NCBI RefSeq assembly: GCF_009792295.1 | Contig: NZ_CP039934.1 | Location: forward strand, 2,500,501 to 2,564,500 | Length of the DNA: 64,000 nucleotides | Direction: 5' to 3' | Origin: Myroides fluvii | GTDB taxonomy: Bacteria > Bacteroidota > Bacteroidia > Flavobacteriales > Flavobacteriaceae | Shown here: positions 47,201 to 54,542 of the stretch, one piece after another | Layout: the number at the start of each line of letters is the position of its first letter | Position numbering within the stretch: the first letter of the stretch is position 1 | Program-made: the position numbers and the translations under genes | The notes under the pieces: generated by a model | Told to the model about the DNA's origin: nothing | Database searches by the model: none | What the model saw: only the letters and a program-made list of their open reading frames with translations

Positions 47201-49580
47201 TGGCGGAGGAGTTCAATTTGATGGAAATGCATTTACTTATTTGGATGCGAATGAGGATCCAGTTACTGTAACGGTTGAAACATTAGTTAAAGACCATGAA
47301 ACGCTAACCACCTTAGCCAATGTCAATGGCGTACTTACGTATACCAATGAGGGTAATACAGCTGTTACTGTAGATATTCCAGCATTAGTAAAGGATAAAG
47401 AAACGGTAACTACATTTACGAATGTAAATAGTGTATTCACGTATACAAGTGAGGATAATACAGCAACGCAATTAAACATTCCAGCATTAGTAAAGGCAAA
47501 TGAAACGGAAACTACCTTAGTCAAAGACGCATCAGGTAACGGTAAGTATACCTATAATAACGAGAAAGGTATTCCAGTTGTGATTGACATTCCTGCAGAT
47601 GTAATTCAGAATTTCGAGACAATTATAGGTGATACCAATGTCGAGAATTTATTAAAACAATTCATTACCGTTAATGGCGGAGGAGTTCAATTTGATGGAA
47701 ATGCATTTACTTATTTGGATGCGAATGAGGATCCAGTTACTGTAACGGTTGAAACATTAGTTAAAGACCATGAAACGCTAACCACCTTAGCCAATGTTAA
47801 TGGCGTACTTACGTATACCAATGAGGGTAATACAGCTGTTACTGTAGATATTCCAGCATTAGTAAAGGCAAATGAAACGGAAACTACCTTAGTCAAAGAC
47901 GCATCAGGTAACGGTAAGTATACCTATAATAACGAGAAAGGTATTCCAGTTGTGATTGACATTCCTGCAGATGTAATTCAGAATTTCGAGACAATTATAG
48001 GTGATACCAATGTCGAGAATTTATTAAAACAATTCATTACCGTTAATGGCGGAGGAGTTCAATTTGATGGAAATGCATTTACTTATTTGGATGCGAATGA
48101 GGATCCAGTTACTGTAACGGTTGAAACATTAGTTAAAGACCATGAAACGCTAACCACCTTAGCCAATGTTAATGGCGTACTTACGTATACCAATGAGGGT
48201 AATACAGCTGTTACTGTAGATATTCCAGCATTAGTAAAGGCAAATGAAACGGAAACTACCTTAGTCAAAGACGCATCAGGTAATGGTAAGTATACCTATA
48301 ATAACGAGAAAGGCACTCCAGTTGTGATTAACATTCCTGCAGATGTGATTCAGAATTTCGAGACGATTATAGAAAATACCAATGTCGAGAATTTATTAAA
48401 ACAGTTTATCACGGTTAACGGCTATGTTAAGTTTGATGGAGAATATTTCACTTATATTGATGGGAATGGGCAATCTGTGATGGTAAACATTGGAGATCTT
48501 GTCAGAATGCATGAAACGGTAACTACTTTAGCCAATGTCAATGGCGTACTTACGTATACCAATGAGGGTAATACAGCTGTTAGTGTAGATATTCCAGCAT
48601 TAGTAAAGGATAAAGAAACGGTAACTACATTTACGAATGTAAATAGTGTATTCACGTATACAAGTGAGGATAATACAGCAACGCAATTAAACATTCCTAC
48701 TTTAGTAAAGGCAAATGAAACGTTAACGGTTCTTGAAAATATAGTAACGCAAGAGAGCGAGGAGAGTGGAGAGATTGTTGATATTTATACGCTAACCTAT
48801 AAAGATGAAGCGGGAGATTTACATCCAATTGATATTAAAGTATTGGTAAAAGGAACAGAAACGTTAACCACGTTGGTTTATGATCCTGCGGCTCATATTT
48901 TAACCTACACCAATGAGAAAGGAGAAAAGACCGTTTTAGAGCTAACAGATTTAGTAGGAGGTAGTGAATCGTTAACCAAATTAGAATTTGATGCTAATAC
49001 GAATTCCCTGTTGTTTACGGATGAGGAACAGATTATTCATACGGTTGATTTAGAGTCTATTAATAAGCATCCTTGGTATGATTCAGCGACACAAAAAATA
49101 GCAACATCCAATACGGCTAATATTTATACTAAAGGATGGGTGGGCATCGGATTTACAGAGCCTTCCAATGCACCAAGTGAAAAGTTAAGAGTCAATGGTA
49201 GTATCACAGCAGTAAATAGTTACTATGCCGATTATGTATTTGAAAATTACTTTGATGGCTATTCTGCTTTGAAGTATGATTACAACTTCAAGAGTTTGGA
49301 TGTAGTAGAAGAGTTTATCAAAACAAATCGCCATTTACCTGGAATTACGCCAATTCACGAGTTGAATAAAACGGAAGAGGGATATGCGATTAATGTGTCT
49401 GAACTATCGATACAACTTTTAGAGAAAACAGAAGAGTTGTATTTGCACGTGATCGATCAAAACAAAGAACTCGAAGAAAAAGAAGCTAGGATTAAAGAAT
49501 TAGAACAAGCCAATCAGGACATTTTACAAAAAGTAGATCGATTAGAGCTTATGCTTCAGGAATTCATGCAAAAAAACTAA
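41265..49580 (+). CDS. Giant repeat surface protein (2771 residues)
   Basis: The protein has a signal peptide (MKKRWILLGAFCTGAVSYA-Q) and an N-terminal module (about 21-125) starting VGIGTTTPNPSSQLEI with KRGVLIPQITL, shared with the next gene. A degenerate 89-residue repeat (nt 41664-41930) leads into five near-identical 89-residue units and a hybrid sixth, then about thirteen 124-residue units, some with 34-residue inserts. The unique end (about 2486-2771) has a second VGIG module and a C-terminal coiled coil with ELEEKEARIKELEQ heptads. I see no cysteine after the signal peptide and no CHU_C domain. The repeats are Thr/Asn/Val-rich and acidic. The overall look is of a fibrous adhesin. Export route and function are inferred. 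Confidence 0.8.
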   Translation: MKKRWILLGAFCTGAVSYAQVGIGTTTPNPSSQLEISSDKRGVLIPQITLKNLTDDITIDNGNVESLLVYNITSDGVLIPGYYFWKNGAWNRLLTELEGKEWSGTKNKSFIVENGLLKLYDENDDFVSIDVEKLNIVTTLIKDVSGNGKYTYTNEVGDEVIIDVKGDVIHNFQEIINNTEVQEIINTIVKNVGGNVYFDGNSFTYLKPDGTTETINISTLVKANETITTLVKDASGNGQYTYKNEAGNAVMIDVQADVINNFEDILNNTDVQEILNTIINTVGGNVHYDGTSFTYVDATGTHTIDLGPIIKANETITTLVKDASGNGQYTYKNEAGNAVVIDVQADVINNFEDILNNTDVQEILNTIINTVGGNVHYDGTSFTYVDATGTHTIDLGPIIKANETITTLVKDASGNGQYTYKNEAGNAVVIDVQADVINNFEDIVNNTDVQEILNTIINTVGGNVHYDGTSFTYVDATGTHTIDLGPIIKANETITTLVKDPSGNGQYTYKNEAGNAVVIDVQADVINNFEDIVNNTDVQEILNTIINTVGGNVYYDGTSFTYVDATGTHTIDLGPIIKANETITTLVKDASGNGQYTYKNEAGNAVMIDVQADVINNFEDILNNTDVQEILNTIINTVGGNVHYDGTSFTYVDATGTHTIDLGPIIKANETITTLVKDASGNGQYTYKNEAGNAVVIDVPADVIQNFETIIGDTNVENLLKQFITVNGGGVQFDGNAFTYLDANEVPVTVTVETLVKDHETLTTLANVNGVLTYTNEGNTAVTVDIPALVKDKETVTTFTNVNDVFTYTSEDNTATQLNIPALVKANETETTLVKDASGNGKYTYNNEKGIPVVIDIPADVIQNFETIIGDTNVENLLKQFITVNGGGVQFDGNAFTYLDANEVPVTVTVETLVKDHETVTTLANVNGVLTYTNEGNTAVTVDIPALVKDKETVTTLANASGVLTYTNEANTAVTVDIPALVKANETETTLVKDALGNGKYTYNNEKGTPVVIDIPADVIQNFETIIGDTNVENLLKQFITVNGGGVQFDGNAFTYLDANEVPVTVTVETLVKDHETLTTLANVNGVLTYTNEGNTAVTVDIPALVKDKETVTTFTNVNDVFTYTSEDNTATQLNIPALVKANETETTLVKDASGNGKYTYNNEKGIPVVIDIPADVIQNFETIIGDTNVENLLKQFITVNGGGVQFDGNAFTYLDANEDPVTVTVETLVKDHETLTTLANVNGVLTYTNEGNTAVTVDIPALVKANETETTLVKDASGNGKYTYNNEKGIPVVIDIPADVIQNFETIIGDTNVENLLKQFITVNGGGVQFDGNAFTYLDANEDPVTVTVETLVKDHETLTTLANVNGVLTYTNEGNTAVSVDIPALVKANETETTLVKDALGNGKYTYNNEKGTPVVIDIPADVIQNFETIIGDTNVENLLKQFITVNGGGVQFDGNAFTYLDANEDPVTVTVETLVKDHETLTTLANVNGVLTYTNEGNTAVSVDIPALVKANETETTLVKDALGNGKYTYNNEKGTPVVIDIPADVIQNFETIIGDTNVENLLKQFITVNGGGVQFDGNAFTYLDANEDPVTVTVETLVKDHETLTTLANVNGVLTYTNEGNTAVSVDIPALVKANETETTLVKDALGNGKYTYNNEKGTPVVIDIPADVIQNFETIIGDTNVENLLKQFITVNGGGVQFDGNAFTYLDANEDPVTVTVETLVKDHETVTTLANVNGVLTYTNEGNTAVSVDIPALVKDKETVTTFTNVNSVFTYTSEDNTTTQLNIPTLVKANETETTLVKDASGNGKYTYNNEKGIPVVIDIPADVIQNFETIIGDTNVENLLKQFITVNGGGVQFDGNAFTYLDANEDPVTVTVETLVKDHETLTTLANVNGVLTYTNEGNTAVSVDIPALVKANETETTLVKDASGNGKYTYNNEKGTPVVIDIPADVIQNFETIIGDTNVENLLKQFITVNGGGVQFDGNAFTYLDANEDPVTVTVETLVKDHETLTTLANVNGVLTYTNEGNTAVTVDIPALVKDKETVTTFTNVNSVFTYTSEDNTATQLNIPALVKANETETTLVKDASGNGKYTYNNEKGIPVVIDIPADVIQNFETIIGDTNVENLLKQFITVNGGGVQFDGNAFTYLDANEDPVTVTVETLVKDHETLTTLANVNGVLTYTNEGNTAVTVDIPALVKANETETTLVKDASGNGKYTYNNEKGIPVVIDIPADVIQNFETIIGDTNVENLLKQFITVNGGGVQFDGNAFTYLDANEDPVTVTVETLVKDHETLTTLANVNGVLTYTNEGNTAVTVDIPALVKANETETTLVKDASGNGKYTYNNEKGTPVVINIPADVIQNFETIIENTNVENLLKQFITVNGYVKFDGEYFTYIDGNGQSVMVNIGDLVRMHETVTTLANVNGVLTYTNEGNTAVSVDIPALVKDKETVTTFTNVNSVFTYTSEDNTATQLNIPTLVKANETLTVLENIVTQESEESGEIVDIYTLTYKDEAGDLHPIDIKVLVKGTETLTTLVYDPAAHILTYTNEKGEKTVLELTDLVGGSESLTKLEFDANTNSLLFTDEEQIIHTVDLESINKHPWYDSATQKIATSNTANIYTKGWVGIGFTEPSNAPSEKLRVNGSITAVNSYYADYVFENYFDGYSALKYDYNFKSLDVVEEFIKTNRHLPGITPIHELNKTEEGYAINVSELSIQLLEKTEELYLHVIDQNKELEEKEARIKELEQANQDILQKVDRLELMLQEFMQKN
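41664..43376 (+). repeat. 267-bp tandem repeats (89-residue type A units)
   Basis: Units start at about 41931, 42198, 42465, 42732 and 42999, exactly 267 bp apart, with a diverged copy before them (41664) and a hybrid copy from 43266. Each encodes ANETITTLVKDASGNGQYTY followed by a VINNFEDI segment and a VHYDGTSFTYVDATGTHTI segment. Copies differ at only a few bases. Confidence 0.9.
43266..48720 (+). repeat. 372-bp tandem repeats (124-residue type B units)
   Basis: The core DTNVENLLKQFITVNG or its ENTNVENLL variant occurs 13 times, near 43400, 43876, 44348, 44820, 45192, 45568, 45940, 46312, 46786, 47158, 47632, 48004 and 48376. Spacing is 372 bp, or about 474 bp where a 102-bp insert encoding DKETVTTFTNVN-FTYTSEDNT or a similar module is present. 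The copies at 45.4-46.5 kb and at 47.6-48.3 kb share private variants, which indicates recent duplication. Confidence 0.9.
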
Positions 49581-49599
49581 CTTTTTAAAACCATTAATT

Positions 49600-52014
49600 A
49601 TGCAGTATAATCAGACAAGATATAAGAGAATGAAGTCTATACTTTCCTTCCTATTGATTCTTTGTATTGGGGTGTTTTCAGGAATTGCACAAACCAATAT
49701 GACAAAAATAAAAGATGGTACCCTATCAGGTACCAGTCCTACGCCTAATCCAGGCGTTATCTTGGAGTTAGAAAGTGCCAATAAAGGGTTTCTAGCTCCG
49801 CGATTAACTACCCAACAGCGCGACGCAATTGCCGTAGTAAATCGAACCGATGGATTGTTAATTTACAATAAAACAACAGGCTGTTTTAACTATTGGAGTG
49901 AAGCTCAAGACACCTGGTTGAGTTTATGTGGAACTCCACCGCCTGCTGTATTCGATATTAGCACCATTCAATGTAGTGCTATAACGGTTAGTGGGACATT
50001 CAAACAAGGAAAAAATTTAGATACAGCTAATTATTTGACTATTCCTGTTACAGTAACGCAAGCAGGAACCTATGAAGTAACTGCTTTAACTGACAACGGG
50101 TATTATTTTACTACCAAAGGAACCTTTCCTTTAGCAGGTACATACACGATTATTCTAAATGGGGTAGGTACGCCAAATACGGGATATCCTTCTACGGATC
50201 CAGGTGATTTATTAACCATTACATTAAACAATAAACCCTCAACGTGTCAAAAACGTGTTTTTGTTGAAAATGCAAATGTGAGTTATACGGTTGATTGTCC
50301 ACAGACCGTTGTGGAGGGAGAATATATGATTGGAAGGGCTTTAGTTCCTGCAAATAAAATGATCCTCAAGGTAGCTGTTACTACGGTAGGCTATTGGAGC
50401 ATTGCAACCAACACAATCAATGGATACTCCTTTAGAGGAACGGGTACTTTTAGTACAACAGGTGCTCATACCATCGAATTACTGGGAACGGGTACACCGT
50501 TAGCTTCGGGAGTAAATAAATTTAATTTTACAACGAATTCAGATACCGATACTCGAAGATCTTGTACAGACATTGAGGTGACGGTACTGCCAATTAAATA
50601 TACCGTAGCTTGTGCTCAAGCTGTTGTTGCTGGCGTTTACAAACAAGATGAAGCCATGACAGCATCTAATACAGTGACGATTAAAGCCACTGTGCAGGCG
50701 ACAGGGGAAACGACTATTAAAACGAATACCGTTGCGGGAATTTACTTTACTTCAGGGCCGTTATCTTTTGATACACTGGAAGAAAGAGATGTGGTATTAA
50801 CAGCCGTTGGAACACCAACAACTGCTGGTAATCAAACGTATACGTTAGATTTGGCAGTAGGTATGGTAGCGACTTGTTCCTTTGATGTACCAATAACAGC
50901 TCAGCCTGTGGCGTATAGTTTAACGTGTTCTACAATAACTATAGCCGGAACGTATGCACCAAACATCCCAATGAATGCTGCTAATACTATGAAAGTAAGC
51001 GTTAATGTACAATATCCAGGTGCGTATACCATAACGACGAACACCGTTAATGGAGTAACATTCTCAGCATCCGGTAGTTTTGCTTTAACAGGGACACAAG
51101 AGGTCATACTGACAGCTTCCGGTACGCCAACAAGTGGAGGAACACATCGTTATACCCTTACAACCAATAGTGCATTAGGAGCTAATACATGTAATAAAAA
51201 CGTAGAGTTTATTTACCGTAAAATTAATATCCTTGGATTAGGGGGTGGGGGATATCAACCAGGTTCTGCAGCAGCTACATATTCCTCTAGAGGTATTTTA
51301 CAAGCTGCAGCTAATTTTGGCCCGAATGGAAAAGTAAAAGTAGATGGTCTTATTATTTTTGATGGGGGATATTCAGTAGGAGCGACATTGAGAAATCATA
51401 TTAATAGTAAAAAAATTGATGTGATTATTATTGGGTATAATTATCAGCCAGACGCGGGTTCAATTGCAATATTAGCGGACTTCGTGAAGAATAAAAAAGG
51501 AGTGCTACTTCATTCGCAAGAAAATGATGCACCAGGAACCAGAAATTTAATTAATGCAATTGCTCATTCGTCAGCTACTGCTGTTTCAGGAACAGGTACA
51601 ACCTATGTCAATCCAATTCTAAATGTAGATGATCCTATATTGAATGGACCTTTCGGAGATATTCGTAATAAGCATAGTGGAAGTGATGTGAACAACTCCT
51701 ACTACGTGACAGGGTATTCGAGTGAATTTACTAGTTTCTCACATCAAGAGGGAAATACATCCCGTTCTTGGTTCTTGAAACATGAATCGTTAGGTTATGT
51801 TTATTGTGGAGATTCAGGATGGATTGCTGGTGATGCGAGCAATACTTCTACTACCATTTGGCCAGCCCCAATGACTGCAGTAGGTGGAGCGCCAATAAGT
51901 AAAGCGTACTATGGAGGAGTGACTGTCTATAACAGTATCATGTATGCGAATGCCGTTACTTGGGCTATAAAATATGTTCAAGAACATACAGATGTAGATT
52001 ACAATGTTCAATAG
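49600..52014 (+). CDS. Exported protein with four Ig-like repeats and ThuA-like C-terminus
   Basis: The 804-residue protein has a signal peptide ending IGVFSGIA-Q; ATG 49630 is an equally good start (MKSILSFLLILCIGVF) and would shorten it by 10 residues. The N-terminal module (about 30-120, NKGFLAPRLTTQQRDAIAVV) resembles that of the giant protein. Four repeats of about 105 residues follow, each with a Cys near its start (IQCSAITVSGTF, VDCPQTVVEGEY, VACAQAVVAGVY, LTCSTITIAGTY) and one near its end, likely disulfide pairs. The C-terminal 250 residues (LGLGGGGYQPGS, KIDVIIIGYNYQPD, VLLHSQENDA) resemble ThuA/glutamine-amidotransferase folds, but I see no clear catalytic triad. It begins 19 nt after the giant gene and closes the operon. 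Confidence 0.75.
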   Translation: MQYNQTRYKRMKSILSFLLILCIGVFSGIAQTNMTKIKDGTLSGTSPTPNPGVILELESANKGFLAPRLTTQQRDAIAVVNRTDGLLIYNKTTGCFNYWSEAQDTWLSLCGTPPPAVFDISTIQCSAITVSGTFKQGKNLDTANYLTIPVTVTQAGTYEVTALTDNGYYFTTKGTFPLAGTYTIILNGVGTPNTGYPSTDPGDLLTITLNNKPSTCQKRVFVENANVSYTVDCPQTVVEGEYMIGRALVPANKMILKVAVTTVGYWSIATNTINGYSFRGTGTFSTTGAHTIELLGTGTPLASGVNKFNFTTNSDTDTRRSCTDIEVTVLPIKYTVACAQAVVAGVYKQDEAMTASNTVTIKATVQATGETTIKTNTVAGIYFTSGPLSFDTLEERDVVLTAVGTPTTAGNQTYTLDLAVGMVATCSFDVPITAQPVAYSLTCSTITIAGTYAPNIPMNAANTMKVSVNVQYPGAYTITTNTVNGVTFSASGSFALTGTQEVILTASGTPTSGGTHRYTLTTNSALGANTCNKNVEFIYRKINILGLGGGGYQPGSAAATYSSRGILQAAANFGPNGKVKVDGLIIFDGGYSVGATLRNHINSKKIDVIIIGYNYQPDAGSIAILADFVKNKKGVLLHSQENDAPGTRNLINAIAHSSATAVSGTGTTYVNPILNVDDPILNGPFGDIRNKHSGSDVNNSYYVTGYSSEFTSFSHQEGNTSRSWFLKHESLGYVYCGDSGWIAGDASNTSTTIWPAPMTAVGGAPISKAYYGGVTVYNSIMYANAVTWAIKYVQEHTDVDYNVQ

Positions 52015-52022
52015 CAAAGTTT

Positions 52023-52066
52023 AAAAAAAACAGAGGGAGCCTATAAAACTCCCTCTGTTTTTTTTT
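52023..52066 (+). terminator. Terminator of the surface-protein operon
   Basis: AAAAAACAGAGGGAG (52025-52039) pairs with CTCCCTCTGTTTTTT (52049-52063), followed by more Ts, starting 9 nt after the stop. Confidence 0.9.
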
Positions 52067-52247
52067 AACAACTTGATTACAGCATTCAAACAAATAAAAT
52101 AAAATCAGGTCAGTTATTCTTTGTTTAGAAATAATGAAGAATTCATTAAAATAAAGCAACCAAATCAAGTGCTAACCTATTAGAAGTAACGGTATGTTTT
52201 ATTAATATTGATTTTAGTTTAAAAAAATGTAAAAAATAATAATGAAG

Positions 52248-52278
52248 TTGTTTTTTATTTGTTAATAGATTACTTTTG
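52248..52278 (+). promoter_or_regulatory. Promoter of small unknown gene
   Basis: TTG (52248-52250) and TACTTTTG (52271-52278) are 20 nt apart, a good Bacteroidetes -33/-7 pair. The start site would be near 52282, only 8 nt before ATG 52290 but 29 nt before ATG 52311. Confidence 0.6.
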
Positions 52279-52310
52279 AATGTAATTTAATGGGAAAAAT
52301 AATTGTAATA

Positions 52311-52520
52311 ATGGAAAATAGATTAAGATTTGACTTTACAACGAGAATACTAGAGAATGTAAGTTTTGATTCCGAATTATTTGTAAAAGAATTTAATAAA
52401 GCACTCGTACAATTAGTTCCCTATGATGTAGATCGATTAGAGCAGTGGGTTGAAAAATATGTAGCAGATAAGCCCATTTTACATCAAAAACTAAGTCAAG
52501 TTGAAATGCAGGAAGTATAA
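52311..52520 (+). CDS. Small protein of unknown function (69 residues)
   Basis: The product MENRLRFDFTTRILENV... is a short charged protein, helical in its second half (DVDRLEQWVEKYV), with no signal peptide or membrane span. I do not recognise a family. The ATG at 52311 was preferred over 52290 because of the promoter position. Its own promoter and a terminator at 52568-52602 support it as a real gene. Confidence 0.65.
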   Translation: MENRLRFDFTTRILENVSFDSELFVKEFNKALVQLVPYDVDRLEQWVEKYVADKPILHQKLSQVEMQEV

Positions 52521-52567
52521 AGGTTAATATTCATACAAAAGTAGGTTTTGGTTACAGTTAGTTAAAA

Positions 52568-52602
52568 AGAAGAGAGCTTTATTAGGGCTCTCTTTTGTTT
52601 TT
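52568..52602 (+). terminator. Terminator of small unknown gene
   Basis: AAGAGAGC (52570-52577) pairs with GCTCTCTT (52587-52594) over a 9-nt loop and is followed by Ts. Confidence 0.75.
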
Positions 52603-52640
52603 GATAGGGTATAATGTACCACAACGGCATCTTGCTGTAT

Positions 52641-52670
52641 AAAAAAAATCCCGCTTTTAGCGGGATTTTT
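52641..52670 (-). terminator. Terminator of long-form GAPDH gene
   Basis: AAAAATCCCGC (52644-52654) pairs with GCGGGATTTTT (52660-52670); on the minus strand it is followed by T tracts just after the stop. Confidence 0.9.
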
Positions 52671-52677
52671 ATATCGA

Positions 52678-54126
52678 TTAATAGTACGTGTAACGTCTTA
52701 CTTGTGCGATGTACTTCGCTAAGCGGATAACTTGGTGGCTGTATCCATATTCGTTATCATACCAAACATACAGTACAACGTTTTTACCATCAGCAGAAAC
52801 AATCGTTGCTTTACTATCAAAGATAGCAGGTGCGGATGTTCCAACAATATCAGATGATACTAACTCGTTGTTTAATGAATATTTGATTTGCTCTACTAAA
52901 TTGCCATTTAAGGCTGCATTGCGCATTACTTCATTTAATGCATCAATAGAAGTTTCCTTTTCAATCTCTAAATTTAAAACCACTAAAGATCCGTTTGGAA
53001 CGGGTACGCGGATTGCATTAGAAGTCAATTTACCTGCTAATGAAGGTAATGCCTTTGCAACAGCACTTCCTGCTCCTGTTTCTGTAATTACCATGTTTAA
53101 AGCAGCTGCTCTACCACGACGGTATTTTTTGTGCATATTATCAACCAAGTTTTGGTCGTTTGTATACGCGTGAATGGTTTCTAAGTGCCCTTTTACTACA
53201 CCAAAGTTATCTTCCATAACTTTTAAAATAGGTGTAATCGCATTAGTTGTACAAGATGCTGCAGACCATATGTTAACTTCCGCAGGGTTGTATTCTGTGT
53301 GGTTTACTCCGTGTACAATATTGGGAATTCCTTTTCCAGGTGCTGTCAATAATACTTTTGAAGCTCCTTTTGAAGATAAGTGGCGTTTTAACGCTTCTTC
53401 TGTTGTGAATGCTCCTGTATTGTCAATGATTAATGCATTGTCAATGTCAAAAGCCGTATAGTCAATTTCTTCAGGAGTACTAGCAGAAATCATGTGAACC
53501 GTTGTTCCGTTGATGATTAAAGCATTGTTTGCAGGATCTGCAATTACAGAACCTTCGAAGTCTCCGTGTACTGAATCGTATTTCAATAAAGAAGCACGCT
53601 TCTCTAATAATACCGCATCATTTTTATCACGGGTAACAATCGCTCTTAAACGCATTTGTTGTCCTTTTCCAATTTTGTTCATTAACTCACGAGCCAATAA
53701 ACGACCAATACGTCCAAAACCGTAAAGTACTACATCTTTAGGAACAATTTCTCCTGTATTTTTAGCATCTTTTAATTTGCTTACAACAAAACCTAACGCA
53801 TTGCTGTGCTTGTTGTCTTCTAAATGATATTCATACGTTAGACGACCAATGTCGATTCTTGAAGGTGGAAGATCAGCTTGTTGAATCGCTTTCGCTATTT
53901 CAACCGTATCAAAAATGTTAATCGGTTTCTCAACAAACTTAGCAGCATATTCATGTAAATTGATGATATCACTAACGCTACGGTCAATTAATTGATTGCG
54001 GAACATTAATAATTCAATAGATTTATCAAACCATAAATCACTTACGATTTTGATAAACTCTACACATGCTTTTCTTCTGTCTGCTTGAAAAGCCAATTCC
54101 TTTTCGTATAAACTTGTATCTTTCAT
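52678..54126 (-). CDS. gap: Glyceraldehyde-3-phosphate dehydrogenase, long form
   Basis: The enzyme oxidises glyceraldehyde-3-phosphate in glycolysis or runs in reverse in gluconeogenesis. The 482-residue protein carries the NAD-binding GFGRIGRLLARELM near residue 139, the catalytic SAASCTTNAITPI near 290 and the C-terminal WYDNEYGYSHQVIRLA. It has an extra N-terminal region of about 130 residues compared with the usual 335-residue enzyme; I recall this long form as one of two GAPDHs in Flavobacteriia. The start MKDTSLYEKELAFQADRRK is followed by a helical extension without targeting features. It is transcribed alone. Confidence 0.92.
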   Translation of the reverse strand: MKDTSLYEKELAFQADRRKACVEFIKIVSDLWFDKSIELLMFRNQLIDRSVSDIINLHEYAAKFVEKPINIFDTVEIAKAIQQADLPPSRIDIGRLTYEYHLEDNKHSNALGFVVSKLKDAKNTGEIVPKDVVLYGFGRIGRLLARELMNKIGKGQQMRLRAIVTRDKNDAVLLEKRASLLKYDSVHGDFEGSVIADPANNALIINGTTVHMISASTPEEIDYTAFDIDNALIIDNTGAFTTEEALKRHLSSKGASKVLLTAPGKGIPNIVHGVNHTEYNPAEVNIWSAASCTTNAITPILKVMEDNFGVVKGHLETIHAYTNDQNLVDNMHKKYRRGRAAALNMVITETGAGSAVAKALPSLAGKLTSNAIRVPVPNGSLVVLNLEIEKETSIDALNEVMRNAALNGNLVEQIKYSLNNELVSSDIVGTSAPAIFDSKATIVSADGKNVVLYVWYDNEYGYSHQVIRLAKYIAQVRRYTYY

Positions 54127-54220
54127 ATTGTGTTAGATTGTGTTGTATAAAATTAGTGCAAAAGTCCACTTTTTTTATGAATAAAACAAAAGTTAAATTT
54201 TGAATTAAACGAACCCATTT

Positions 54221-54397
54221 TTACAAATAAACCTTAATTAGTTTACCCTTAGATGATAAAATATCCATTTTGATGCGTTGATTTTTACGTAATTGACTAA
54301 ATAGCGTTTTTGCTTGATCCATGGAGGTTGTTTTTTGACCGTTGATAGCAAGTAAAATAACATCGACTAGTTCTCCTTGATAGGAAAGGATTTTTTT
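54221..54397 (-). pseudogene. Remnant of a PDZ-domain protein gene
   Basis: Read on the minus strand from 54397, the frame gives 58 residues including YQGELVDVILLAINGQKTTS and a KMDILSSKGKLIKVYL ending before TAA. This matches the second half of a PDZ domain (GdlvDVIlaINGqk pattern). The frame is preceded by a TGA, there is no start codon, and the rest of a protease or peptidase domain is missing. It seems to be the 3' end of a gene whose 5' part was lost near dapF. Confidence 0.6.
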
Positions 54398-54508
54398 TCA
54401 TAATAAAAGGCATAAAAAAGTGATTCAAGTAAAAATAAAAATGGTAGAAGGGAATTAAAAAGTGTTTAACCAAGAGAGAACAAAGTATAAAATGCAAGGG
54501 ATTATTTG

Positions 54509-54516
54509 TAAATTTG
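54509..54516 (+). promoter_or_regulatory. -7 box for dapF
   Basis: TAAATTTG matches TAnnTTTG, 27 nt before the ATG at 54543. It lies inside the longer open frame beginning at 54462, which argues against that longer start. Confidence 0.5.
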
Positions 54517-54542
54517 GTTCCAAACACAAAAAACAGTCGTAT

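Noticed and set aside
43583..48694. Minus-strand open frames of 61-95 codons inside the giant repeat gene
   Set aside because: They recur with the repeat period and share its composition; they are open only because the coding repeats lack the reverse complements of stop codons in that frame. No start signals or family features.
41931..48720. CRISPR-like or mobile repeat array
   Set aside because: The repeats are in-frame coding units without spacers, and no cas genes are nearby.
52709..53173. 154-codon plus-strand frame opposite the GAPDH gene
   Set aside because: Antisense shadow of a highly conserved enzyme gene; no signals and an implausible protein.
54297..54527. 76-codon minus-strand frame overlapping the PDZ remnant
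   Set aside because: The PDZ-like reading is in the neighbouring frame and fits a known domain; this frame gives no sensible protein.
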